Positions 24,595 to 33,465 of a stretch of 52,996 bases of DNA are shown in pieces. The position numbers and the translations under genes are program-made. The notes below the pieces were generated by a model. The model saw only the letters and a list, made by a program, of their open reading frames with translations. It made no database searches and was not told the origin of the DNA. Location of the stretch: positions 1 to 52,996 of the forward strand of contig NZ_SKOG01000142.1 of NCBI RefSeq assembly GCF_007120195.1. Reading direction: 5' to 3'. This DNA is from Aquisalimonas sp. Its GTDB lineage: Bacteria; Pseudomonadota; Gammaproteobacteria; Nitrococcales; Aquisalimonadaceae. The number at the start of each line of letters is the position of its first letter. The first letter of the stretch is position 1.

Positions 24595-26394
24595 ATGCAC
24601 GTGTGCACACCCGGCAGGGCCGCCCTGGCGGCGGCATGCCTGATTCCTGCCCACGCCAGCGGCGATGGCCAGGCGATCCAACTCAACCCGGTCGTTGTCA
24701 CGCCGACGCTTTCAACCCAGACGGTTGATGCAAGCCTGAGTTCCGTCACGGTCATCGATCGTGAGACCCTCGACCGCCAGCAGCCGCGGGAGCTCGCCGA
24801 CGCATTGCGCGGGCGACCGGGCGTTGATCATACCTCCAGCGGCTCGTTCGGCAAGAACACCAGTGTTTTCACCCGTGGCACGGGCAGCGAGTCCACGGTC
24901 CTGCTGATCGACGGTATCCGCGTGCGCTCCGCAACCACCGGCTCCGCCCCGTGGCAGTTCATCCCACCCCAGCTGCTCGATCGCGTGGAAGTCGTTCGCG
25001 GCCCCCGGAGCAGTCTCTATGGGGCGGACGCCGTCGGCGGCGTCGTTCAGGGATTTACCCCGGACGGGCGGGATCGGGACGCGCACTGGATTCAGGGCGG
25101 CGCCGGCTCCTTTGGTTCCCACGAATACGGTGCCGGTGTCGCTGGCAGCAGCGGTGGTACGTCCTGGAGCCTGGGGGCGAACCATTTCCACACCGACGGC
25201 ACGCAGATCCGCGAGGACGGCGAGGACAAGGGGTTCCATAACACATCCGGCGTTGGCCGCATCACCCACGCGTTCGACGGTGGCCTGGAGCTGGGCCTGC
25301 TCGGTTTCCGGGCCCAGGGCAATACCGAGTTCGACGGCGGGGACACGGATTTCGTCACCCAGACCGTCGGCGCCACCGCCGGCGTGCCGGTGACCGAACG
25401 GTGGCTTGCCCGGCTGCAGGTGAGCGAGGGCCGGGACGAACAGGAAACGTCGGGCGACTTCGGAGTCTCCATCTTCGACACCCGCACCCGCACGGCGCGC
25501 CTGGAGAACTCTCTCACTCACGGCAGCAACGAGCTGATCGTGGGCGGGGAGTTCCAGCGAGACGAAGTGGACAGTACCACCGAGTTCGCAGAGGACCGGC
25601 GCGATAACCGCGCGGCCTTCGGCCAGTACCTGGTCACAGGTGGGGGCGCGGACATCCAGTTCAGTGCGCGTTTCGACAGTAACGAGGCCTTCGGGGACCA
25701 CGTGACGGGGGCGGTGGCCATCGGCCAGCAGCTCGATGCCTGGCACCGTGTGCGTCTGAGCTACGGCACGGCCTTCCGCGCGCCGACCTTCAACGACCTC
25801 TACACGCCGGATCTCGGCTTTTTCGAGGGCAATCCGGATCTGTCACCGGAGAAGTCGCAGACTGCGGAGCTTGGGTTCCGCGGCCAGTATGGGGCCGGGT
25901 ACTGGGACGTTGCGCTGTTTCAGACCTACGTCGACGACCTGATCCAGAACCAGTCAGACCCCGAAGGTGTGCTGCGCCCCGAGAATGTGGATCGCGCCCG
26001 CATGCAGGGCGTGGAGCTGGGTGCGGGGGCGCGGCTGGGTGCTTGGGAGCTCGCCAGCAGTGCCTCACTCATCGACCCCCGGGATCGTGACACCGGCAAT
26101 CGGCTCGCCCGCCGCTCCACCGCCAGTGCCAGGCTCGACATTGACCGCTCTCTCGGCCATTTTTCCGTCGGCGCCTCGGGGGTCGCCCAGGGAGATCGGT
26201 ATAACGATGCCGACAACGAAGAGCGGCTCTCCGGTTTCGGCCTGGTGAATCTGCGCGCAGGCTGGGCGTTTGCCCGACATTGGTCCACGCAGCTCACGGT
26301 CGACAACGTATTCGACAGGGACTACGAGACCGTCGGCGGTTTCAAAAACGCCGGCCGCAACGCCTTCCTGAGCGTGCGCTACGGGAATCGATGA
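24595..26394 (+). CDS. btuB: TonB-dependent vitamin B12 outer-membrane receptor
   Basis: 599 aa. The start at 24595 has AAAGGGGA upstream and a signal peptide ending near ...AHASG. A TonB box-like NPVVVTPT is at residues 31-38, followed by the plug domain (VTVIDRETLDRQQPRELADA, DRVEVVRGPRSSLYGADAVGG). The barrel ends in ...FLSVRYGNR. It binds corrinoids and moves them to the periplasm using TonB energy. It is first under the B12 riboswitch, and its stop overlaps the start of the CobN-like gene (ATGATG). Confidence 0.92.
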   Translation: MHVCTPGRAALAAACLIPAHASGDGQAIQLNPVVVTPTLSTQTVDASLSSVTVIDRETLDRQQPRELADALRGRPGVDHTSSGSFGKNTSVFTRGTGSESTVLLIDGIRVRSATTGSAPWQFIPPQLLDRVEVVRGPRSSLYGADAVGGVVQGFTPDGRDRDAHWIQGGAGSFGSHEYGAGVAGSSGGTSWSLGANHFHTDGTQIREDGEDKGFHNTSGVGRITHAFDGGLELGLLGFRAQGNTEFDGGDTDFVTQTVGATAGVPVTERWLARLQVSEGRDEQETSGDFGVSIFDTRTRTARLENSLTHGSNELIVGGEFQRDEVDSTTEFAEDRRDNRAAFGQYLVTGGGADIQFSARFDSNEAFGDHVTGAVAIGQQLDAWHRVRLSYGTAFRAPTFNDLYTPDLGFFEGNPDLSPEKSQTAELGFRGQYGAGYWDVALFQTYVDDLIQNQSDPEGVLRPENVDRARMQGVELGAGARLGAWELASSASLIDPRDRDTGNRLARRSTASARLDIDRSLGHFSVGASGVAQGDRYNDADNEERLSGFGLVNLRAGWAFARHWSTQLTVDNVFDRDYETVGGFKNAGRNAFLSVRYGNR

Positions 26395-29300
26395 TGTTGC
26401 GCCTGGCCTTGTCTTGCCTGCTGCTGATACCGGCCGTCGCCTCCGCGGGCACTGTGTTTGGCATTGTCTCCGAGCGCTCCGCCGCCGAGGTGGCGGCGGG
26501 GGCGCACGCGTTTCTCGACGCCTACCCGGATCACGCCGTCGTGCTGCGCACCCCGGAGCAGCTGGCGGGCAAGTCCGACGGCGAAGTGGCGTCGCTGTGG
26601 CAGGAGGCGGACGCCATCTTCCTGGCCGCCGTGTTCGACGATCAGGTCGGGCGGCTGGCACGCCTGCTGCGCCAGCAACCTCCCGGCGCCGATGTGCCCG
26701 TCCTGGCCATGAACAGCGACCGCCGCATCACCCGGCTGTCGCGGCTGGGTGGTGAGTTCGTGCTGGAGAACCTGTCGGACGCAGCCATCACCGAGCTGTC
26801 GGCTAACCCTGACCCCGGCGAGGACCCGCAGAAACACCTGAGCGCGCTGCGGGCACAGTTCCCGGAGCAGGATGCCTGGCTGGTGGGTCGTGCCTTCTAT
26901 CAGGGGCGTAGCCCGGAGCACATTGCGGGCATGTTGCGCTGGCTGCTGGCGCAGGCCGGGCACGGCGTCGACGTGCCGCAGCCGGCACGCCGGGAGACCG
27001 TGCGCTACTACCGCCATGGCGAAGTGCGTGCCGACCCGCAGGCCATGGAACTGGAGGAGGGGCCGGCCGTGGCGCTGCTCGATCTGGACTCCGGCGATCG
27101 TCCAGGCGACCGCGCCCTGCTGGATGCCGCCTGCGCGGCGCTCGAAGAGCGGGGTATCCAGTGCTTCGCGGTATTGGCCCGCTGGGGCGGGGCCAGTGTG
27201 GAGGCCGTGGTCACCCTGGCGCGGCGCGCGGCGCCCGCCTCCCTGGCCGGGGTGGTCAGCCTGCAGGATTTCACGGTCGGCGGCGGCGAGGGCCGGCGGG
27301 AGGTTACCGAAGCCTTCGGCGAGCTGGATGTCCCCGTGGTCAAGGGCATCCGCCTAAGCGACCTCAGCAAACCGCAGTGGCAGTTCTCGGAGGCGGGCAT
27401 TCCCTGGGATGCCGTGCACTACCAGCTGGCCATGCCTGAACTCCAGGGCGTCAGCCAGCCCATGGTGCTCTCCGTGGCGCAGCCCTCGGAGACCGACGAC
27501 GCCACCGGTGTGCGGCTGACACTCACCCGGCCGGTTGACGAGCGCGTCGCCGCCCTGACGGACCGCATGGAGCGCTGGAGGCGCTTGCAGCAGCTCGATA
27601 ACGCCGACAAGCGCGTGGCGCTGGTCTACTACAACCACCCGCCCGGGCGGCACAACGTGGGCGCAGACAAGCTGGATGTCCCGGAATCCCTGTTCGAGAT
27701 GCTCCAGCAGCTCAAGGCGGCGGGCTACGAGACCGGCGCGTTGCCGGAGGACGCCGAGGCTCTGCATGACAAAATCCAGGACCGCGGGATCAATTTGCCG
27801 GATAGCCGTTCGGGGCTCGAGGACCTGGCGGGCAGGGTGCCGTCGCTGTCCGAACCGTCCTACCTGGCCTATTTCGCCAGCCTGCCGGGGGTGATCCGGG
27901 CGGAGCTGCAGCACGGCCCCGTGGGTTATTTGCACGCGCGCTTGCTCGGCGCCAAGGAGCAGGATCACCAGACGCTGGCGCAAGGGCTGCTGGACCGGGG
28001 TCTCGGTGACCTCCGGCACATGCTCGAGAACCACGAGCACGCGTCCCAGCGCCGGGCTCTGGACCTGCTGCGGCAGTATCGGCACGGCTGGGAGGAGCTG
28101 CTCCAGCGCGGCGGAGACACCGATGGCGTCAGCGCTCTGCGTGATGCCCTGATCCGCACAGGCATCCCCGGTCTCACTGGCTGGGGTGAGGCGCCGGGCG
28201 AGGCCATGGTGAGCGATGGCGCGATGGTGTTCCCAGGGCTGCGTTTCGGCAATGTCTTCATCGGTCCGCAGCCGCCGCGGGGCTGGGAAGTGAGCGAGGC
28301 GCTGCTGCACGCCAATACCACCTTCCCGCCCACGCACCACTACGTGGGCTTCTATCACTGGCTACGCGATCATTTCGAGGCCGACGCCCTGGTCTACGTG
28401 GGCCGGCACTCCACCCGCGAGTTTCTGCCCCGCAGGCGCGCCGGGCTGGCCGGTGACGACTACCCGGAGCTGCTGGGTGCCGACCTGCCGGTGATCTACC
28501 CCTACATCGTCGACGGCGTGGGTGAGGGCATCCAGGCCAAGCGCCGCTCCATGGGCGTGATCGTGAGCCACCTGACCCCGCCGCTGGAGACCACGGAGCT
28601 CTATGACGACCTGCTGGAGCTGCGCCAGCTGGTGGAGACGTTCGAGTCGGCCACGGATCCTGAGTCGCCCGCCCGCGCGCGGGCGGTGGACACGCTCCGG
28701 GAGCGCATCGCGGCGCTGGATCTCAGCGACGAGATTGAGCACGAGCACGAGCTCGAGCACGGACACCATCACCACGGCGCGCGCCACGAGGACGCTCAAG
28801 GCGACGACCATCACCACGCCAGCGAGTCGGATCATCAGCACGCGGATGACGCGCTCGGAGGCCTGGCCGACGTTGACGATGAACTGCTTGTCCACGAGGT
28901 GGGCCACTACGTGACCCAAATGCAGGAGCAGTTCATGCCCATCGGCCTGCACGTGTTCGGGCGTGACTGGAAGGACGACGCCATCGAGACCATGCTTGGC
29001 TCCATGGCGGGCGACGATGAACCGGAGCCCCAGTGGCGCGACGACCTGGCCGGGTCGCCGGGGAACGAGATGGCAAACTTCCTGGCTGCGCTGGAGGGGC
29101 GTTTCATACCGCCCGCCCGGGGCAACGACCCGGTGCGCACACCGGGCGTGCTTCCCACCGGCCGCAACTTCCACGCCCTCTCCGGGGACCTGGTGCCCAC
29201 CCGCGTGGCCTGGTCCCTGGGTCAGGCGATGGCGGCCGCCGCCCGTGACCGGGGCGACCCGCAGGCGCAGGGCAGCGAGGCCATCGTGCTCTGGGCTTCC

Positions 29301-30785
29301 GACACCGTGCGTGACGAGGGCGTCATGGTTGCCTTCGGGCTGGACATGCTCGGGGTGCGCCCGCGGTGGAACTCCCGCGGCATCGTCGAAGGCCTGGAGC
29401 GTATGCCGCTGGAGGATCGCGGGCGCCGGCGCGATGCGCTGTTCACCACCTCGGGGCTGTTTCGGGATCTCTACGAGGATCAGCTCGTGTGGCTGGACCA
29501 GGCCGTGCGCCTGGCCCTGGACGGTGCCTCCGAGACCATCCGCGCGCAGCACCCGCAGCTCGCCCGGGCATTGGACGAAGCGCTGCGCACGCTGCCCGAG
29601 GACTGGCGCGATCCGGGTGACGAATCCCTGGCGGACAACCATGTGGCGGCCCGCTGGGTGGCGGACACCCGCGAACTCGTGGACAACGGCGCGGCGCTCG
29701 AGGAGGCCGGTCGCGACGCCGCCCTGCGTGTGTTCGGCACGGCCCCCGGGGCCTATGGTGCCGGGGTGAACCGGCTGGCGGAGCGCTCCGGTGCCTGGGA
29801 GGAGCGCAGCGAAGTGGCCGCCGCCTACCTGCGCCGCATGGGCCACGCCTACGGCAGTGAGGCCAGCGGCGAGCCGGCCCATGCTGCCTTCGAGGCGCGC
29901 CTGCAGTCCGTGGGCCGCACCTACCTGGGCCGTGCCAGTCACGTCTACGGGTTGCTGGACAACGACGACGGCTTCGATTTCCAGGGCGGACTGTCCCTGG
30001 CCGTGGAATCCCTCACCGGGGAGGCGCCGGACAACCGGGTGCTCATGCACGCCGACGTGGACAACCCGCGGGTGGAGTCCCTGCATCGGGCCCTCCTCGG
30101 AGAGCTGCGCCGGCAGAATCTGAACCCCCAATGGCTCGAGCCGCTCATGGACCACGGCTATGCCGGTGCGCGCACCATGGGCGCCGACTTTCTCGATAAC
30201 CTTTGGGGCTGGCAGGTCACCAGCCCGGACGTGGTGCGCTCCTGGGCGTGGGACGCGGTCCACGACGTCTACTTCCAGGACAGCCACGGCATCGGGCTGG
30301 ACGCCTTCCTGGAAAAGGACCACAACGTACACGTGAAGATGCACATGCAGGCCATCACCCTGGTGGCCGCGCACCGGGAATTCTGGGACGCGGGCGACCA
30401 CGTCATCGATGCCCAGGCCCGGGAGTTCGCCGAGCTGGTGGTCGAGCACGGTCTGCCCGGCGGCGGCCACACCAGGCCGGATCATCCCACCATGGACTGG
30501 GTGGCGGATCGCCTGGACGACGCCGACCTGGCCCAGGGCTTCGATGGCGTGCGCGCCGCGGCACAGATGGGTCTTGCCGAGCAGGCCATGGATCCGGCCA
30601 CCGTCGCGGCAGTGGATATCACCGACGCGCCGGCCGAGGCGACCGGGGATGCAGCCGAGGAGCAGGCGGAGGACCACGCCGGCGGGCAGGCCGTCGAGGG
30701 CGGGCGCGTGCTGCTGCCGTGGCTTGTGTTGGGGGCTGCGGTGTTGCTGCTTGGTGGCGGGATCTACGCGGGGCGGCGGTATTAA
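26391..30785 (+). CDS. Exported CobN-like cobaltochelatase-family protein with His-rich insert and membrane anchor
   Basis: 1464 aa from ATG 26391 (or 26394). The CobN/H-subunit chelatase fold is recognised from VAWSLGQAMAAAARDRGDPQ, ASDTVRDEGVMVAFGLDMLGVRPRW-type text and HSTREFLPRR, YIVDGVGEGIQAKRR. Unlike cytoplasmic CobN it has a signal peptide (residues 2-20, LALSCLLLIPAVASAG), a His-rich insert near residues 782-820 and a C-terminal membrane segment with a short basic tail (LVLGAAVLLLGGGIYAGRRY), which place the body in the periplasm. No CobS/CobT or ChlI/ChlD ATPase partner is nearby; instead ExbB-like and DUF2149 genes follow. It may insert, remove or handle metal or corrinoid outside the cytoplasm. 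True CobN of the aerobic pathway is the less likely alternative. Confidence 0.8.
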   Translation: MMLRLALSCLLLIPAVASAGTVFGIVSERSAAEVAAGAHAFLDAYPDHAVVLRTPEQLAGKSDGEVASLWQEADAIFLAAVFDDQVGRLARLLRQQPPGADVPVLAMNSDRRITRLSRLGGEFVLENLSDAAITELSANPDPGEDPQKHLSALRAQFPEQDAWLVGRAFYQGRSPEHIAGMLRWLLAQAGHGVDVPQPARRETVRYYRHGEVRADPQAMELEEGPAVALLDLDSGDRPGDRALLDAACAALEERGIQCFAVLARWGGASVEAVVTLARRAAPASLAGVVSLQDFTVGGGEGRREVTEAFGELDVPVVKGIRLSDLSKPQWQFSEAGIPWDAVHYQLAMPELQGVSQPMVLSVAQPSETDDATGVRLTLTRPVDERVAALTDRMERWRRLQQLDNADKRVALVYYNHPPGRHNVGADKLDVPESLFEMLQQLKAAGYETGALPEDAEALHDKIQDRGINLPDSRSGLEDLAGRVPSLSEPSYLAYFASLPGVIRAELQHGPVGYLHARLLGAKEQDHQTLAQGLLDRGLGDLRHMLENHEHASQRRALDLLRQYRHGWEELLQRGGDTDGVSALRDALIRTGIPGLTGWGEAPGEAMVSDGAMVFPGLRFGNVFIGPQPPRGWEVSEALLHANTTFPPTHHYVGFYHWLRDHFEADALVYVGRHSTREFLPRRRAGLAGDDYPELLGADLPVIYPYIVDGVGEGIQAKRRSMGVIVSHLTPPLETTELYDDLLELRQLVETFESATDPESPARARAVDTLRERIAALDLSDEIEHEHELEHGHHHHGARHEDAQGDDHHHASESDHQHADDALGGLADVDDELLVHEVGHYVTQMQEQFMPIGLHVFGRDWKDDAIETMLGSMAGDDEPEPQWRDDLAGSPGNEMANFLAALEGRFIPPARGNDPVRTPGVLPTGRNFHALSGDLVPTRVAWSLGQAMAAAARDRGDPQAQGSEAIVLWASDTVRDEGVMVAFGLDMLGVRPRWNSRGIVEGLERMPLEDRGRRRDALFTTSGLFRDLYEDQLVWLDQAVRLALDGASETIRAQHPQLARALDEALRTLPEDWRDPGDESLADNHVAARWVADTRELVDNGAALEEAGRDAALRVFGTAPGAYGAGVNRLAERSGAWEERSEVAAAYLRRMGHAYGSEASGEPAHAAFEARLQSVGRTYLGRASHVYGLLDNDDGFDFQGGLSLAVESLTGEAPDNRVLMHADVDNPRVESLHRALLGELRRQNLNPQWLEPLMDHGYAGARTMGADFLDNLWGWQVTSPDVVRSWAWDAVHDVYFQDSHGIGLDAFLEKDHNVHVKMHMQAITLVAAHREFWDAGDHVIDAQAREFAELVVEHGLPGGGHTRPDHPTMDWVADRLDDADLAQGFDGVRAAAQMGLAEQAMDPATVAAVDITDAPAEATGDAAEEQAEDHAGGQAVEGGRVLLPWLVLGAAVLLLGGGIYAGRRY
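28736..28851 (+). other. His/Glu/Asp-rich segment in the CobN-like protein
   Basis: Encodes alternating His-acidic residues (EHEHELEHGHHHHG, then DDHHHASESDHQHADD). Typical of low-complexity Co/Ni/Zn-binding loops in metal-handling proteins. It lies between the N-terminal and C-terminal CobN blocks. Confidence 0.8.
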
Positions 30786-30808
30786 CACGCGCAACGACGA
30801 GGTGAACG

Positions 30809-31252
30809 ATGTTCACATCGGCAACGCTGGACATCATGGACGCGGTGGTCGGCTGGCTCCTGGAGCCGGTGATCATTTCACTGCTGGCGCTGGTGGCACT
30901 GGCCCTCTGGGAGCTGGGTTTGGCGCTCGGGGAACGCACCGGCGGCGTGCGGCGCATGGAAGCCAACGGCGATGCCGCCGCCGTGGCACGGCGCGCGCAA
31001 CGGCGCATCGACCGTGCCGACCTGCTGGCCCGCGTCGGACCCATGCTTGGCCTCATGGGCACACTCATTCCGCTGGGTCCCGGGCTCGCGGCGCTGGGCC
31101 GGGGCGAACTCGATGTGCTGGCCCAGGCCGTCACCATCGCCTTCAATACCACGGTGCTGGGGCTGCTGGTGGGCATTCTCGGCTTTCTGATCGGCCGGTT
31201 GCGCCGGCGCTGGTATGACGCCGCAATGGCGCGGCTGGAGGGTGCGCCATGA
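30809..31252 (+). CDS. MotA/TolQ/ExbB-type proton channel protein
   Basis: 147 aa, three membrane segments (about residues 17-38, 70-90 and 112-134), shorter than ExbB. VGPMLGLMGTLIPLGPGL matches the ExbB/TolQ block APxLGLLGTVxG, and TIAFNTTVLGLLVGI matches the following TxxGLxVAI segment with its Thr residues. In the family this pairs with an ExbD/TolR protein to harvest proton-motive force. It sits 23 bases after the CobN-like gene and overlaps the DUF2149 gene by four bases. Confidence 0.8.
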   Translation: MFTSATLDIMDAVVGWLLEPVIISLLALVALALWELGLALGERTGGVRRMEANGDAAAVARRAQRRIDRADLLARVGPMLGLMGTLIPLGPGLAALGRGELDVLAQAVTIAFNTTVLGLLVGILGFLIGRLRRRWYDAAMARLEGAP

Positions 31253-31548
31253 CGGTGCCGTCTTACCGGCGCAGCCGCTTTGATGCCGGGGATGAGGAGC
31301 CCATGGGGCCGCTCGCCAACCTGGCGGACATCATGTTGGTGTTCGCCGTGGGTTTGATGGTGGCTTTGGCCGCGTCCGGGGGCGGCCGGGAGGAGTTCAG
31401 CCAGGGTGGAATCGATGTGGAAACCGGTGAGGAACTGCCGGACGTGCCCGCCGAGGCCGGGGAAGCGGGCAGCGGCTACGAGGCCGTGGGGCAGGTCTAC
31501 CGCGACCCGCAGACGGGGCGCATGGTGCTGATCGGGGGGGACGACTAA
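31249..31548 (+). CDS. DUF2149-like protein with ExbD-type membrane segment
   Basis: 99 aa. One membrane segment, LANLADIMLVFAVGLMVALA (about residues 22-41), is followed by a small periplasmic domain ending GQVYRDPQTGRMVLIGG. The D27-I-M-L-V run mirrors ExbD/TolR (LxDVMLV), where the Asp carries protons. I therefore read it as the ExbD-like half of a motor with the preceding gene. The start overlaps the ExbB-like stop (ATGA) and the stop overlaps btuF (TAATG). Confidence 0.75.
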   Translation: MTVPSYRRSRFDAGDEEPMGPLANLADIMLVFAVGLMVALAASGGGREEFSQGGIDVETGEELPDVPAEAGEAGSGYEAVGQVYRDPQTGRMVLIGGDD

Positions 31549-32453
31549 TGGCGACGAGACACCGCGTTCTGGCGGCCGTGATCGCCGGCGCCGTCGCCGG
31601 CGGTTTCGCCGGCTCGCCGGTGACGGCCGCCGAGCGCGCCTGCGTCACCGATGACGCCGACCGGGTGGTCTGCCTGGATACGCCCCCGGAGCGCATTATC
31701 GCCCTGTCCCCCGGCGCCACGGAGCTGCTGTTCGCAGCTGGCGCCGGTGAGCAGATCGTCGGCACCGTGAGCTACAGCGACTACCCGCCCGAGGCGAAAG
31801 ACATTCCCCGGGTTGGTAGTTACAAGCGGCTCGACATGGAAGTTCTGGTGGCAAAGCAGCCGGATCTGGTCGTCGGCTGGGTGAGCGGCAATCCCACGGA
31901 GCAGCTCGAGCGCATCGACGCGCTGGGTGTCACGCTGTACCTGTCCGAACCGCGGGATTTCGACGATGTCGCCACGACCCTGGAGCGCCTGGGCACCCTG
32001 GCGGACACCAGCGACCTGGCGCAGGCGCGCGCGCAGGCGTTTCGTGAGGAGATCGCCGCAATTCGCGAGGCCCATGGCGATGCGGACCCGGTGCGGGTGT
32101 TTTATCAGGTCTGGCCGGATCCGCTCATGACCATAAACGACGATCACCTGATCAGCCAGGCGGCGGCCCTGTGCGGCGGCGAGAACGTCTTCGGCGATTT
32201 GGCCAGCCTGACCCCGCGCATCGATGAGGAATCGGTGCTGGCGCGCGACCCGGAGGCCATCGTCGCCGGCGGCATGGGCGAAGCAGACGCGACCTGGCTG
32301 GACCCCTGGCGGCGGTTTGACAGCCTGGAGGCGGTGCGCAAGGACAACCTGTTTTTCGTGCCGCCGTCGAGCATCCAGCGGCCAACGCCGCGGCTCGTGG
32401 AGGGCAGCCGCCTGCTCTGCGAGCAGCTGGAGAGGGCCCGTGAGCGGCGCTGA
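31548..32453 (+). CDS. btuF: Periplasmic cobalamin-binding protein
   Basis: 301 aa. Signal peptide to about residue 28 (AVIAGAVAGGFAGSPVTAA). The BtuF-type fold is seen from ERIIALSPGATELLFAAGAG, VGTVSYSDYPPEAKDIPRVG, LVAKQPDLVVGW and the C-terminal half ending RPTPRLVEGSRLLCEQL. It takes cobalamin in the periplasm from BtuB to BtuCD. It overlaps btuC by 14 bases. Confidence 0.9.
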   Translation: MATRHRVLAAVIAGAVAGGFAGSPVTAAERACVTDDADRVVCLDTPPERIIALSPGATELLFAAGAGEQIVGTVSYSDYPPEAKDIPRVGSYKRLDMEVLVAKQPDLVVGWVSGNPTEQLERIDALGVTLYLSEPRDFDDVATTLERLGTLADTSDLAQARAQAFREEIAAIREAHGDADPVRVFYQVWPDPLMTINDDHLISQAAALCGGENVFGDLASLTPRIDEESVLARDPEAIVAGGMGEADATWLDPWRRFDSLEAVRKDNLFFVPPSSIQRPTPRLVEGSRLLCEQLERARERR

Positions 32454-33465
32454 GGGCGGCGTCTCGCCGGCAGCGGCGGCGCGCCCGGCCATCGGCTCCG
32501 GGCGGTTCGTGCCGCCGCTGCTCGCCCTGTTGTGCCTGGCCGTCACCTCCGTCCTGGTCGCCGTGGCCCTCGGCAGTGTCCGCGTGCCGCCCGCCGAGCT
32601 GTGGGCGGTGCTCACCGGCGACGGCTCGCCGCTGCACCGCACCCTGGTGCTGGAACTCCGCGCCCCACGCGCCCTGGCAGCCTTCGCCGTGGGCGGGCTG
32701 CTGGCGGTAGCCGGAGCGCTGATGCAGGTGCTTCTGCGTAACCCCCTGGCGGACCCCTACGTGCTGGGCCTCTCCGGCGGTGCCGCCGTGGGGGCGCTGG
32801 CCGCCATGCTCGCGGGGCTGGGCGCGGCGGTGGTCTCCGGCTTCGCCTTCGCCGGTGCGCTGCTGTCCACCGTGTTGGTTTTCGGCCTTGCCCACGGCAC
32901 CGGCAGCTGGACGCCCACGCGGCTCCTGCTCACCGGCGTCGTCGTGGCGGCCGGCTGGGGGGCGGTGATCACGTTCATGCTGGCGGTCGGGCCCACGGAA
33001 CGCTTGCCCGGCATGTTGTACTGGTTGATGGGGGATCTCACCTATGCGCGCACCCCCTGGGTGGCCTTTGCAGTGCTGGGGGCGGTGTGCGTGCTGGTGA
33101 TCCCCCTGGGGCGCAGCCTGAACGTGCTTGCGCGCGGGCCGCTGCAGGCCGCCGCCCTGGGGGTGCCCGTGCGCGCCCTGGAGTGGTCCATCTACGTCGG
33201 GGCCAGCCTGATTACCGCCGTGGCGGTGACCACGGCGGGTAGTATCGGTTTCGTCGGCCTTGTGGTGCCCCACATGCTGCGCCTGGTGCTGGGCAACGAC
33301 CAGCGTCTGATTCTGCCGGCCGCTGCCCTGGCCGGCGGCGCGCTGCTGGCGCTTGCCGATACCCTGGCGCGCACCATGATCGCCCCGGAGCAGCTGCCCG
33401 TGGGCGTCATCACCGCGCTGCTCGGCGTGCCCACGTTCCTGTACCTGCTGTACCGGAGCCGCTGA
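32440..33465 (+). CDS. btuC: Cobalamin ABC transporter permease
   Basis: 341 aa from GTG 32440, preceded by GGAGAGG and overlapping the end of btuF. FecCD-family permease with about ten membrane segments. Family blocks are RAPRALAAFAVGGLLAVAGALMQ-type text near residue 70, NPLADPYVLGLSGGAAVGA (about 101-119) and GSIGFVGLVVPHMLR (about 267-281), the loop contacting BtuD. The stop overlaps the btuD start (TGATG). Hemin or siderophore permeases are paralogues, but the locus points to cobalamin. Confidence 0.88.
   Translation: MSGAEGGVSPAAAARPAIGSGRFVPPLLALLCLAVTSVLVAVALGSVRVPPAELWAVLTGDGSPLHRTLVLELRAPRALAAFAVGGLLAVAGALMQVLLRNPLADPYVLGLSGGAAVGALAAMLAGLGAAVVSGFAFAGALLSTVLVFGLAHGTGSWTPTRLLLTGVVVAAGWGAVITFMLAVGPTERLPGMLYWLMGDLTYARTPWVAFAVLGAVCVLVIPLGRSLNVLARGPLQAAALGVPVRALEWSIYVGASLITAVAVTTAGSIGFVGLVVPHMLRLVLGNDQRLILPAAALAGGALLALADTLARTMIAPEQLPVGVITALLGVPTFLYLLYRSR

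Noticed and set aside
28362-30794. 810-residue minus-strand open frame antisense to the CobN-like gene
   Set aside because: Composition is that of a shadow frame; no ribosome site and no motifs.
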